Source: Plutella xylostella (lineage: Eukaryota > Arthropoda > Insecta > Lepidoptera > Plutellidae). Taken from it: a stretch of DNA of 64,000 nucleotides. The stretch is taken from the NCBI RefSeq assembly GCF_932276165.1, contig NC_063998.1, forward strand, positions 1,128,501-1,192,500, in the 5' to 3' direction. Position numbers and translations under genes: made by a program. Under the pieces are notes generated by a model. That model was given only the letters and a program-made list of their open reading frames with translations, was not told where the DNA came from and searched no databases. Each line of letters begins with the position of its first letter. Within the stretch, counting starts at the first letter, position 1. Positions 44,211-54,945 of this stretch are shown in pieces.

Positions 44211-44800
44211 TATTAAGTATGTTTTTCAAAGAGAGAGAGAAAGATATTTTAGGTTTCCTCTGGATTAGTTAGGTTTACTGGGTTTACTAAATTCATTCGT
44301 AACGTAAAATTGTCAATGACGGAATTTCTTCTATATTTCTTCTATGGCGTGATTTGCAAAAGTACCTATCTAGTCAACCTGCCACGGGGTGACTTCGGTG
44401 GGTAACTCAGAATAATACTAATTATATGTTATTGCATCAATAATAAAAAAATCAAGAAAATATTCAAAGTTTCCATCCTCGCTTTTCACGCACACAAATC
44501 ACAAACTCATGCCTTGTTCTAGGAGCAGGGTCTACCCTGGTGCATTTCCATGACCACTTTTCATTAGCGTCCCACCGGTTTCGATGCTCAGCGGAATAGC
44601 ACCATTAACCATTATTATTCTGAGATATCATCACTTCTTATTCTGAGTTACCCAACATAAAATCACGCCATCAATTGAAATCATTTTTTAAATTAGGATT
44701 TGTCTATGGTGTGGTCCCCAAATTTAAGGGTAAAAGCCAAATAATTATATTTTAACCTTTTTTTATACCTATTATATTAAAAGACCTATTCAACGATACC
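44211..44800. other. No recognised feature
   Basis: Average composition, no shared repeats; a (GA)n run at about 44231-44242. Confidence 0.4.
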
Positions 44801-44814
44801 CTACCTACACCATC

Positions 44815-45140
44815 AAAATAACCGGAAAAAATATCAGCCCCAATTTACTTGTATGGGAGAGGGAGTACCCCAATTTTTTTTGGGTACTCCTCATACTCGT
44901 ATCTATGCGAAATATCAGCTTGATATCTTTACCCGTTTCTGAGAAAAAGGGCAGTGACAGACAGTCAGTCAGACAGACGGACAACAAAGAGATCTTATAA
45001 CGGTTGCTTTTTTCCTTTTGAGGTACGAAACTCTAAAAATATGAAAAAATATTATTCTGCCACCAAAAAATATACTTACAAACATACATACATACAACAA
45101 TCAAAAAACATTACTCTCCTCCTTCGGCAGTCGGGTTAAA
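44815..45140 (+). repeat. Lepidopteran repeat with GACAGACGGACAACAAAGA signature
   Basis: TATCAGCTTGATATCTTTAC, CAGTCAGACAGACGGACAAC, GAGATCTTATAACGG and TTTGAGGTACGAAACTCTAA, then (CATA)n and CTCCTCCTTCGGCAGTCGGG. This is the typical 3' portion of a very common lepidopteran repeat; class not determined. Confidence 0.6.
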
Positions 45141-45147
45141 ACAAGTG

Positions 45148-45345
45148 AGACTGATTCTGAACTTTTGTTCTACGAGTTTTAAAAATTAACCAAAAAAACC
45201 TTTATCATAGAAACTTTGTTGACACGTGACTTTTTACCATGGAAAACGAATTTTTTTTTTCGCGTTTTTGCAAAACTCGTAGAACTAAAGTTGTTCAGAA
45301 TGACCCCTTGAGTCATCCCCTTTCGGCTTAGTATAACTTATTATC
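45148..45345 (+). mobile_element. Family-G MITE, right part
   Basis: TTTATCATAGAAACTTTGTT, GACACGTGACTTTTTACCAT, AAAGTTGTTCAGAATGACCC and CCCCTTTCGGCTTAGTATA are shared with 35995-36175. CTTTTGTTCTACGAGTTTT near the left and AAAACTCGTAGAACTAAAG near the right form an internal inverted repeat. The terminal CAACACCCTG is missing. Confidence 0.7.
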
Positions 45346-45576
45346 TACACTTTAATACCTGTAGTTACCTTTCTACAAGTAAATACCACATTTGTTTAGA
45401 AATCTAATCGGGTTCCGACCCCTATTAATTTCTACTCTTTCCTGGTGCCTACCAGTGTAAGTAAGAATTATACTTACTTACCCTAAAATCACCCAAAATG
45501 TACTTGAACATAATTGTCAATAAAGTTGGCGAGTAAAAGTTTATCGACCCACTGTGCAAACTTACATGTGTGCGTG

Positions 45577-46103
45577 TCACTGCGTGTGCTGTGTGAAGAG
45601 CATTGAAAACCCAAAATTGGCGCGGCACGTCACCCTGTACGGGGCCTTAAGTTCATTTTTAAATTTAATAATGTCAAGACATCTTATATTGTAAGGCAGT
45701 TTGTTGTACAGCTTAGGGCCCATACACACAATACTCTTAGTTAAGAGCGTAGTGTTGTAGCGCTCAGTGAACAGCCTGTCTCTGTTGCGACGTAGTCTTA
45801 CAGTGACATCGGTCATTGTTTTAAATAAATTTGGATTTGTTTTCACAAATAGTAGTATCTCATAAATGTACAAGCAAGGAAATGTTAATAGACTGTTTTT
45901 GATAAAGTATGGTTGACATGAATCAGTGCTTCTTAAATTAAACATTGCTCGAATGCACTGTTTTTGAGCTTTGAATACCTTATCTTTATCTGTGGAGTTG
46001 CCCCAGAATATAACTCCATATCGTAGTATTGAAGCTGCATTACCATGATAAGCAGTTAGGAGTGTTTTTAGATTTGTAGTACGTGAAAGTTTTTGAAACT
46101 ATT
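45577..46103 (-). pseudogene. Jockey-like LINE reverse transcriptase, C-terminal third
   Basis: The minus frame is open for about 170 codons and reads KLSRTTNLKTLLTAYHG, SILRYGVIFWGNSTDKDKVF, KAQKQCIRAMFNL, LTFPCLYIYEILLFVKTN, GPKLYNKLPYNIR and FKNELK. RYG...WG, the AQK..IR segment, LPCLYI.E.L.F and G.KLYNKLP are landmarks of the region after the catalytic domain in jockey-type LINEs. The catalytic YADD block is not included. The frame breaks at about 46104 where another LINE tail adjoins. No internal stop was seen, so decay is mild, but the copy is severely 5'-truncated. Confidence 0.8.
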
Positions 46104-46172
46104 TTTTTCTTTTCTATGTTTGTGAAACTATTTCTGTTTGTGTGCAATAAAGAGTATTTTATTTTTATCTTT
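46104..46172 (+). mobile_element. LINE 3' tail with polyadenylation signal
   Basis: CTGTTTGTGTGCAATAAAGA then GTATTTTATTTTT and (ATCTTTT)n. AATAAA lies 12 bases from the simple tail. Its orientation is opposite to the adjoining reverse-transcriptase fragment. Confidence 0.55.
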
Positions 46173-46974
46173 TATCTTTATAATACAACCAAACAAATAA
46201 ATATAAATAAGCACTTATAACGCTGATGTAGTAATAGGTGCAAATTCACTCACTGCCGTATGATCATTTTAAATATAAATAAAAGAAGGAACCAACCTTA
46301 TCATTTTATGTTTTTTTTGCTCTGAAGGTAAGGGAAAGGAAAGACCTGGAAAGACCGTTATGACATGGCTAGCCACAGTGTAAGCAACATTCAGAACAGT
46401 GATATCTAATAATATGCATTTAACTAAATATGTTGATATAATGCCACATGTTATGTACATCTAAACTACATATCTATTTCGTTTTTCGTATGTCTAGGAT
46501 AAGTTTTTAGGTATAGTAGTAGTAGTTTTAGGTATATAAGTTTTTATATGTTTCACAATCATATTATTTTAGATCGCTTAGTTTTTGCACACCGATACTC
46601 TCCAATCTCTACCTCTTGCATGTTGACTGGCAGAAAAGGCTTTCAGCTTTAAGTCCACCTGGTACATTATTAAAAATATATCCGAGTGCCACTACTGCAA
46701 TTCCCCCGCTGTGCCCAGCAGTTGCAGCTGGAGCATCCTTAATCTTGTTGAGAAGTACAATTATTGTTATTGCGCTGTACCGGAGTTGTTGTTACATTGT
46801 TTTTGTTGTTCTTACCGCGGCTGTGCCGGTGATGTATGCGGTTGCCAGTCGCACTGATATTTTGAAGCCTTTTGTAGTGAAAACTGTGAGCTTTCGTAAC
46901 GATAATGTGTTTGGAAATACACACACGAGTAATGAAAATGTTTCACTTTATGAATTTCGACACTAAATAGCCCC
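46173..46974. other. No recognised feature
   Basis: The plus frame at 46616-46966 (116 codons) contains hydrophobic stretches but no domain; taken as chance. Confidence 0.4.
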
Positions 46975-47101
46975 ATTTTTTAGATTAGGTATTGCATTTC
47001 CTGATCCAAATGTTGCAGACGGCGTTATTAAGCTAGCTTTTTCTTTTTTAGGAGTAATTGGGTGCTTTTATTAATGGAACTTTTTCGTTGCTCTCGTGTG
47101 T
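46975..47101 (+). mobile_element. MITE with CACGGGC-type ends, right part
   Basis: TGCAGACGGCGTTATTAAGC, TTTTAGGAGTAATTGGGTGC and AATGGAACTTTTTCGTTGCT match the right half of 21150-21348. Confidence 0.65.
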
Positions 47102-48028
47102 ACTTACAGATGTCCAGTCCTTTAAACCAGAGAACAACCTAAAGTCTGGTCAATGTATCTATTTATTTTTAGTATGCAAAAATTGAGAGAAACCTCAGGC
47201 ACTTCATACTACCTATAATATTAGCTAGTAACAAAACTAGTAAAGTTAAATTTAACAAGTAGATTTGTTTTGGACTCTTTAATCTACTTCTAGACATATA
47301 CTGCTAAGTATTACACAAATATTACCTTGTTTTCTTGTGATCGTCGATGCGAAACATTTTAATGAGCCAATAATAATTGTTTGATTCGTTTGGACGACAA
47401 GAACAAGATGAAATATTGGCTATGTTTTGATTTTATAAAAAAATTAAGACAATAGATACCTATTAAATACTAATAGGTACACTAATTACTTTATCTCTAG
47501 AATAAAAGACACGCGCATCATAATTATAACCCAACAACAATTATTATTATTAATAACCCGCTGCTGGACATTATGCCTCTCATACGGCTACCTTCGTCTT
47601 CTTCATGCCAACGCAACCACAGCCTTAGACCCGAATTCATGGAACGAACTGTTAGGTATAACGCACCTTTACTACTGTTGCCGAGTATTCGTATTATTAA
47701 TCTAGATTTGCCCTTGTGTGCAGTTTTATTCATTAAAAGTCTCGTAAAATATATCTATTCTTTTTTGTTTTTTGTTTTCTGTATTATCTGTGTTTGTGTT
47801 ATTAGCGTATACCTAAATTGTTTTTCTGTGTAAGTGGTGTATTTGTGTAGATCTGAATAAATGTCGTTTCCTTCTTTCCTTTTTTAAAACTTAAATCTTC
47901 GTATTAACGCATAAGTTAATTATGATTAGGTTATCTAGGCGTATCTAGGATACCTAGGTGGAAACCTGCCACTAGCTCAGTCGATCGGAACCTTTGCCCA
48001 CGCTCCGTCTGACTTCAACGTGTAAATA
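47102..48028. other. LINE debris near 47550-47890, otherwise nothing
   Basis: CCCGCTGCTGGACATTATGC near 47557 resembles LINE 3' sequence in antisense. 47760-47890 ends in GAATAAATGTCGTTTCCTTC, a polyadenylation-type tail on the plus strand. Neither end could be joined into one element. Confidence 0.4.
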
Positions 48029-48601
48029 CAGGGTGTTCCGGGAAAGGTATTTAAAGCAAACAAAGGTTTTTCTCTGATGGTTATTAAAAAAAAACGGATA
48101 TTGGAAAAACGGTTGAACCACTGAATTGAAAAGATATTATTAAATTATACCTATACCCAGCTCTTGCTAGTAACAATTAGTACGTATGAATAGAAGTTTA
48201 TACGTTTTGACGCATACAATATTACAGTTTGGTAAAGTCGGGTTATGTAGTCACTGTTAGATAAAGAGAAAAATATAGAAATGGGAATATTTACTAAAAT
48301 AAAAAGTCACGTGACGATGAAAGGTGATAAAACCTTGTATGTGTGTACTTTGGGCTCAAACAAGAATTGAGAAAGCCTCGGAACTAGAGTTATTCAGTGT
48401 CAAAAGATGCATAGGGGCAGATTTTTCAATAGTCAGATAAATGTTATCTGACGAATAAAATTGTTGCTGTTACTGTCTAATACAACTTTCAGACGCTACA
48501 ACATCAGAATTATTCCCCAGATAACTTAACTGGCTATTGAAAAATCAGCCCTAAATTACATTTATTTATTTCAACTTACAATATATTTATTCAACATCCT
48601 G
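48029..48601 (+). mobile_element. Family-G-related MITE, host of a nested MITE
   Basis: After TA it starts CAGGGTGTTCCGGGAAAGG; it ends ATTTATTCAACATCCTG before TA. The interior has AAAGTCACGTGACGATG and CTCGGAACTAGAGTTATTCA, corresponding to the ACGTGACTTTTT and AGAACTAAAGTTGTTCAG segments of family G. The element at 48414-48551 interrupts it. Confidence 0.7.
48414..48551. mobile_element. 138-bp MITE nested in a MITE, TA duplication
   Basis: Left GGGGCAGATTTTTCAATAGT; right complement GGGCTGATTTTTCAATAGCC. TA at 48412-48413 and 48552-48553. Internal TTATCTG/CAGATAA repeats add further pairing. Confidence 0.85.
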
Positions 48602-49490
48602 TATACGTGTAAGCCAGCTATGTAATAATGAGTTCATGTGTAAACATCCTGACACAGTCTGCTGCCTTTTTCTGCAGTGTTTTTTATCCTTGACGGTAAA
48701 AAGAGGGGTTTCACGTTAACGCGTCTGACGTCATAGTATCTGGATGTGTGTATATCTGCATGAAGAGATGTCAAAAAGGTGTCAGTTGCCTACACCTGCG
48801 CAGACAGTAGGTAAATAGGTAAAGTTGTCACCATATAATGACATGTTTTGACAGCCATACAATGTTGCATATTAAATATAATTTTGATACACTTAAACAT
48901 AAACGTATATATTGTGACGCTACTTAACTAAATTTTTTGTACCATAATCACTAGGACCTTTAGTTGTTCAGGATAACATTAAATACCTTTTAATTCACAA
49001 TTCCTATGTCCAGCTTTACGCTTCTGTATTTAGAATTAAACTTTTTATCACTTTTAGTCTTTCTTTTCATCTGCAACAAAAACCGTGGACATAAATTGAG
49101 GGCAAATTTTATTCGAGCCACAAAAATACCGTCAGATATTTTTGGCAGCCGCTCTGCTTGGAAACATTTAACCCATCTACGACATTATTGCTCTATGACA
49201 CGTCCCGTCATTTTACTGGCGTTCAAGCAGAAACAGCCAATTTCTGAAGAAATAGGGGCTACATTAGCACTGCAGTGGTCTGGTTGTTTTATTGAAAAGT
49301 GCTGGAGAAGTGCGCTTTCGGTGGCGATTTAAGTGCCACTGGAGATACGAGCGAAATGTGCTATTAGTGGACAGTGTCTTATTATTATTATCAGCAATTA
49401 ACAAAGTTTTGCTTGTATCGACAATGTTTCTTCAGAGAAGTAGGTAAATTTATTGGTACACCACCCTCTAATTTGTCACTTTGTTTCCGC
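48602..49490. other. No recognised gene
   Basis: Bases 48690-48760 contain a decayed AAAAAGAGGGGTTTCACG / GTCTGACGTCATAG repeat scrap. The 108-codon plus frame at 49006-49332 shows no domain or homologous motif and is left uncalled. Confidence 0.4.
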
Positions 49491-49499
49491 AATGTATAA

Positions 49500-49630
49500 G
49501 GTTGCCTGTAAGAGATCGCTCTCAGCGATAAGGCCGCCTATTGTACATTAGTTCTAGTCTATAAGTATGTTTTTTGTATGTCTGATTTATGCGGTGTTCA
49601 ATAAAGCAATGTTCTATTCTATTCTATTCT
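49500..49630 (+). mobile_element. Jockey/CR1-like LINE 3' UTR with stem-loop and poly(A) signal
   Basis: GGTTGCCTGTAAGAGATCGC then TCTCAGCGATAAGGCCGCC: ATCGCT (49515-49520) pairs with AGCGAT (49524-49529) over loop CTC. About 100 bases later GTGTTCAATAAAGCAATG precedes a (TTCTA)n tail. Confidence 0.8.
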
Positions 49631-49755
49631 AAATTTCAAGAGTAACGAAGTAGTAAGAAGTAACGAATTTTTGAAAGTCGTAGAATAAAACTTGTTCAGA
49701 ATGGCGAGCTGAGTCTCTCCCTTTCGACTTACAATACCACTTTTGCAACACCCTG
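49631..49755 (+). mobile_element. Family-G MITE, right end
   Basis: AAAACTTGTTCAGAATGGCG, CTCTCCCTTTCGACTTACAA and TACCACTTTTGCAACACCCTG before TA. Its left part is cut exactly at the tail of the preceding LINE. Confidence 0.75.
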
Positions 49756-50289
49756 TAGAAAAATAGAAATTCCAGGAAATTACCGGAGGAATTTAGAAAC
49801 TTCATAACTCTAGCACTCAGCTTTAAAACTCTCCACCAACAAATAACATATTGCAACAATTTAAGTTCACCTCACAAAGGTTGGTGTAGCACCTCCAACT
49901 AACTCTGAGTTAGACCAGTTAGCGTCTGCACAACTCACAACTGTATTTCAGCACTCATAGTGTTGAGTTGAAACTGTTGATTGGGCAAAGTGGCTCTGGT
50001 TATAATGAAGAGTGGTGGGGGGGAAGTTTTATTGATGTACACTTGTACGGTTGTATAGTGCGCATCGTTTTATAAACCCAGGTTCCGAGTTTAACCATCG
50101 ATAAGTGCTTCATCATCATTAGCTTAATTGTAAGGATTTCATAAATCAATCTCACTTAAAACCGCAATGAATTTTTTTAAGCTTCTCAAAACTTCTTCCT
50201 TGTTAGCAAGAGTATCGGATAATTTTTGTGGGAAGTAACCTCATATCTGATTCGCTATTTCAAAGAAACCCCGAGTAGGTAGGTAGGTT
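49756..50289. other. No recognised feature
   Basis: Average composition with a short G run at 50018-50025; nothing shared. Confidence 0.4.
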
Positions 50290-50500
50290 CGGTGGCCTGC
50301 GCCTAAAAGTACACAGACGGAGTTTTTAAAATAGCGATCTCAAGCTCACATGCTGCTCAAGCACATCCACATAAACACCACTGCTACACACATCACACAC
50401 AACACGTCCCCGGATTTAAAACAGATGTAGCTGGTCCCTTCATCATCAGGGATCGCAATTTTAAAAACTCCGCCTGTATACTTTTAGGCGCAGGCCACCG
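50290..50500. mobile_element. 211-bp MITE with CGGTGGCCTG ends
   Basis: Left CGGTGGCCTGCGCCTAAAAG then TACACAGACGGAGTTTTTAA; right complement TTAAAAACTCCGCCTGTATA then CTTTTAGGCGCAGGCCACCG. About 55 paired bases per end; no clear target duplication. Confidence 0.85.
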
Positions 50501-50519
50501 TACATCCTAATCCTAACTG

Positions 50520-50520
<1 letters not shown>

Positions 50521-50566
<46 letters not shown>

Positions 50567-50700
50567 TACTCTTTCACGCCAAAACTACTGGACGGATTTG
50601 AATGAAATTTGGTATACATATGGTCTAGACCCTGGGAAAGAACATAGGCTACTTTTTATCCCGGAATTCCCACGGGAAAACTTATTTTTAGAAAACATTT
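50521..50700 (+). repeat. (GTCT)n microsatellite plus linked repeat
   Basis: About 11 GTCT units (50521-50566), then CTCTTTCACGCCAAAACTAC, TGGACGGATTTGAATGAAAT, TGGTCTAGACCCTGGGAAAG and TTTTTATCCCGGAATTCCCA. The same unit in reverse, split by an insertion, lies at 52085-52860. Confidence 0.75.
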
Positions 50701-52084
50701 TGCTAATCTTGTTAGCTTCGACTGCTCTAGTAATATACTAGGTTAGCTACAAATACCGTTAACAGCTATAAGCCATCGATTTAGAACCTTATTAACGATA
50801 GTTGCCTCTATTTACCACGTACGCGTAACCTCTTCATCTTTTAATAATAGGTACGTAACTGCATGGATGTTATGCATGTTTTTAGTATAATTTAGGGATT
50901 ATTTAATGATATCTGCATTCAAATATATTTGTTAATTCTGCTAACAATGGGTAACACAGACTCAGAAGCATACGCCAACTCTATAACAACCCTTGTTTTC
51001 AGCCAACCGTCAAAAAAAAAAACCAAACACAAATAAAAAAGACGAGAACCAAAAAGTAACCTCATTTGTATGGAATTTAACCCTGTTTAATAAATTAAAA
51101 CACCTCAGCCGAAGATCAGCGGCGCGTGTGAATAAATAAGCGCATATTTCCCTCTCGCCCACACCCTTCGCCCGATCTCATTTGCTATAATATTTAGCGG
51201 GGCCTATTACGGGATAAGTTTTTTACGGCAAATTCCCGGAATAAGCCCTTCAGTTTATGTGATTCCGCGAGACATTCAATAAGTTTCCCGGTTTCCCCGG
51301 CCTCCTTGTAACTTTGCACATCTTATGCGACCTCTTTCAAGATGGCGCTGAAGGGTGCGGTGGCGCTAGTGTCTACGCGAATGTACTACAGCTTCAATGT
51401 TGATGATTGATTTTATCTTTACTGTAGTCATCGTTTAGCGTAGATGGTTCTCATTTTACCTGTCTGTAAATTGCGCATAGTTCTAAATAGCACTTAACTT
51501 TATCTCATTGTAGGTAAGCTAATCTAATTTGTCTTTGTCCTACAAAAGTGTATAATTATAACTGTATTAATATGCGCAGCAAAGACTATAAACAGTACTA
51601 AACAGCACTAAACTTTATCCAATAGACAGATATGAAACTTTAAATCCAGTTGATAAAATACACCTTCACTGCGATTTACTAGATCAATACTATTTTAATA
51701 GGCAATACAACATACGCCTACAACCAACAAAAAAATCAATAGTTCCTTATTTACCCACGGCCCAAAATTCTTGCCAATCTGTACTTGTAACGCACAGCGT
51801 CATAATAGTACAGTACACCCCACGCTTCCGTCTCGTTAATAAAATATTAGGGCTTTAAGCTCGCGGGTCCCCAGACACAAGGGCTGTAGATATTAGTGCA
51901 CTTTCTACAGATGACATTCAGAAGGGGGATATCCGTTTAGGATTGAGACATACAAGTGCTGGTTTAAAATGGATGGTTCTTTGTTTAGTGCTTGTAAAGG
52001 GATTGGTGGATTAGGAATGTTAATGATTTGATAGTTATGAAAATGTTTAGAATAATGATGTGTGTCTTTATTTTTAGTCTTACA
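50701..52084. other. Unique-looking sequence, candidate conserved block 51090-51400
   Basis: Bases 51090-51400 are non-repetitive and less AT-rich (for example GATCAGCGGCGCGTGTGAAT, GCGGGGCCTATTACGGGATA and CGCGAGACATTCAATAAG). No frame with a domain. Conserved non-coding DNA in an intron or gene desert is possible but untested. Confidence 0.35.
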
Positions 52085-52210
52085 CGGGAAAACGCGCCTA
52101 CATTTATGACATACGAGCTGTTCCCGCGAGCTACGCTTCGCCTTAAAAAGTTCTCCCGTGGCATAAAAAGTACCCTATGTTCTTTCTCAGGGTCTAGACC
52201 ATCTTTATAC

Positions 52211-52714
52211 AATACAATACAATACAATCCTCTTTATTTGCACCAAAAAAAAAAACAGAATCAATACAAAATAAAACTTAAAAATAACAACAGTACAAAA
52301 AGGCGGCCTTATTGCTTATAGCAATCTCTACCAGACAACCTTTGGATGGAAGAGAGTTATATAAATTAAAAATAGGATTAGAGGTAGTTGTGGTGCAAGA
52401 GTATAATACACTACATAAACACTACATATACTAAATAAACAAATAAAGCAACAAAATAAATACAATATATATATACCCATATAATACTATATACATATAC
52501 ATACCTACACAGAAAGATACATGATATACAGCAATAATATATTCAACTAAGGCAGAGACTTTAGGTAGTGCCTTTTGACCCCTTCTTTGAAGGAAGCCAC
52601 AGAAGGTGCACGTCTTATTTCCTCAGGAAGAGCATTCCAGAGCAGTACGGCCGTCACTGTGAAGGAATCGCCGTAAAAGTCAGTTTTGTGCAGCGGAACT
52701 TGCAGACGCAAGTT
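52211..52714 (-). mobile_element. Jockey/CR1-like LINE, 5'-truncated, inserted in an older repeat
   Basis: The 3' end lies at the left: an (AATAC)n tail seen in reverse, GCAAATAAAGAGG with AATAAA, and the stem-loop AGATTGCTATAAGCAATAAG then GCCGCC (plus 52311-52325). The coding end is at the right (see next entry). The insertion interrupts the repeat at 52085-52860. Confidence 0.8.
52547..52714 (-). pseudogene. Jockey/CR1-like LINE ORF2 C-terminus
   Basis: Fifty-six codon positions including the stop, uninterrupted: NLRLQVPLHKTDFYGDSFTV, TAVLLWNALPEEIRRAPSVA, SFKEGVKRHYLKSLP and a stop at 52547-52549. The P.....SF...A..LWN.LP..IR.A.S...FK pattern is the end of the reverse-transcriptase ORF in jockey/CR1-type LINEs. 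The remainder of ORF2 and all of ORF1 are missing, so it cannot function. Confidence 0.8.
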
Positions 52715-52860
52715 CCAAATGACAGACGGACAAACACACTTTACTTTCGCATTTATAATATTAGTTATGATTAGTTAGGATTAGGATGGCATTAAAATAA
52801 ACCTATCTTTTTAACCCAGAATTTCCATGAAGAAACTTTTTAAGGCGAAGCTTCTGGGAC

Positions 52861-54945
52861 GAGCTAGTAAATTAATAAGATGCTCATAAAACTCTATAAT
52901 GTTCCATTACACATAGTTCGCTGGCTGTGCTTTCAAACAATAAAGTATGACTCAAAGTAATTGAATAGATTTATGCGTTTCCGTTTCGAGACATTTACGA
53001 CTCTCGTTAAAAATGGGTAATACTTTTTGTTTGTAAGATAATTTTATTTATTGATAAATTTAGTATAAAATATAACAACGGTAGTATATATAAATAATCA
53101 CTTTGATTATTAAATTTTATCATAATTATTTAATTTTGCTATGGCCTAACTTGTATCTTGGTTATAGGTAAGAATTTAAAAATAATATTTCTTTTTGTTT
53201 TAGCTCAACATATTTATTTGTCATAGTATTGCATAATTTATCTTACAAGAAACCTAATACCTACCTATACGCTTTGATTACAATGAAAGACAAAATTAAC
53301 TAGGAAATTTATCGTACAAATTATTTTGATGCTATAAAACATATCCTTCATTCACAGAAATCCACCGAATACAAAAAAAAAAACATCTTAACATTGTACA
53401 ATTTGTAAGAAAAGATTAGCATAAAAAACGGTGCAATCGGTCCCTCGGTAACCTTTACCCCGGCGTTTAAACTTCCTCTCCAATCCCATTACGGAATCAC
53501 CATTAATTATTCCGAGACAAAAAATGACCTCTTTAATCAATATCCAATTAAGGGGCCCTCCACATATCGGGGCGACTTAAGACACGCTATCTTAAATTTA
53601 GTGTTGCCATCTTACACTTAAATTTTTTATAACAAAAATATTTATTTTTGTTATGAAACTGTATTTTATATAGAATTCCATCATAAAATATAAATTACAC
53701 AAAACTACCATACTTTTTATCGCATTAATTTAGGTGTATACATATTATTTTGTTTGTAAAAATCTTGCTACCTTTAGCTTCTAAACTCTCCTCCAACTTG
53801 CATACTTTTTGAGCGAACTAATTTATCTTCAACAAGTCACTTTTTTAATCATTTGGTTTATTAATTTATTTTCTTATGGCAACACCGATCGAACTCAGCG
53901 CTAACTAGATTCTGCTTATCGTGGGGTGTTTTTTTCACAATGAAAGTCGGCGGAGGGTGACAAATGCAGCTTCGTAAATTAATTGACTCTATTTATTAGT
54001 TGACACGTATGTTCTGGATGTGAAAAGGCTGGCATGTCAATATTAGCCTCATTTTCCGTTTCTCTGACGTTCGATTGATGATCTTAGTTACACCCTCTTT
54101 CTGAGATGAGTGTTTGAAAGTAACTAAACACATGTATTTAGAATCATTTATCTTTGGATTAATGAATGAAGAATCTCTTCTCTGCCTATTTTTCTTTCAT
54201 TATAGTATAGGAAGTATAGCTAAATAAGTCACATGGGCACCTAAATAAGTTAAGTGTTTTTTTGGAAATCTGTATGGCACATCGTTGTGTTTATCTGAAC
54301 AATTTTGACTCTACAATTATTAAAATAAGCAAAAATATATTTGTCTTCTCCATAAAAACTGTGTTGGTCACGTCACGTCAGGGCAAAATACGTAAAATGA
54401 AAGTTGATTAGAATGACGAGATCAGTCACTCTGTATAAAAATACCACAGTTACTTCTGTTTAAATGTCCCGTGAAAATATTTTTGTGTGTGTGTACACAA
54501 CATAGCTATAAGGAAAAACAGTAAAGTGTATATCCTCCTTACATCCGATGGGTTCAGTTATTTATCGCTGTTAAACCTTTTTGGAAGAAAACGTTTTTCC
54601 TGAATTCAAGTAAAACGAGATACATATTATTTATTTGCACCGCCATTATATAGCATTATTTCTTATAGCACGTCTCCCCGCCCTTTATATAGCTTCCTTG
54701 ATCGGTTTTGTTCTTTATTATTTATTAATTCTTGTGAAAATACTGGCCTACCCTCAATTGTAAGCTTCGGGGTAGAAGTGGTATTACGATGAATAAACTA
54801 CAACAAAAAAGCCATCACTGCAGATTCTTTTAGATAGATCCATCAAAAATAGTACAGTTCCAAATTTAATTCTTACACCGCACAAATTAAGATCTTTAAA
54901 ATTACTTCCAAAGTGTTACACTAAGTTAATCTCTTTTTACCTATA
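52861..54945. other. No recognised gene; candidate conserved block 53430-53580
   Basis: Bases 53430-53580 (CGGTCCCTCGGTAACCTTTA, CCCATTACGGAATCACCATT) are balanced in composition and unique. Bases 54360-54450 hold decayed family-G sequence (GGTCACGTCACGTCAGGGCA, AAGTTGATTAGAATGACGAG). Otherwise AT-rich. Confidence 0.4.

Larger units (their letters stand above)
52085..52860 (-). repeat. GTCT-linked repeat, split by a LINE
   Basis: AAAAAGTTCTCCCGTGGCAT, TTTCTCAGGGTCTAGACCAT and CTTTATAC (to about 52210) continue after the inserted LINE with GACAGACGGACAAACACACT and TTCGCATTTATAATATTAGT (from about 52717). It is the reverse-orientation relative of 50521-50700. Confidence 0.7.

Noticed and set aside
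46616..46966. 116-codon plus frame with hydrophobic stretches
   Set aside because: No recognisable family and no supporting context; hydrophobicity follows from T-rich codons.
49006..49332. 108-codon plus frame
   Set aside because: No domain, no splice or promoter context, residue composition close to random AT-rich sequence. Could be reconsidered if transcripts exist.
53560..53935. Possible large MITE bounded by GTGTTGCCAT / ATGGCAACAC
   Set aside because: Only about 10 bases pair and the sequence outside them does not; no target duplication.
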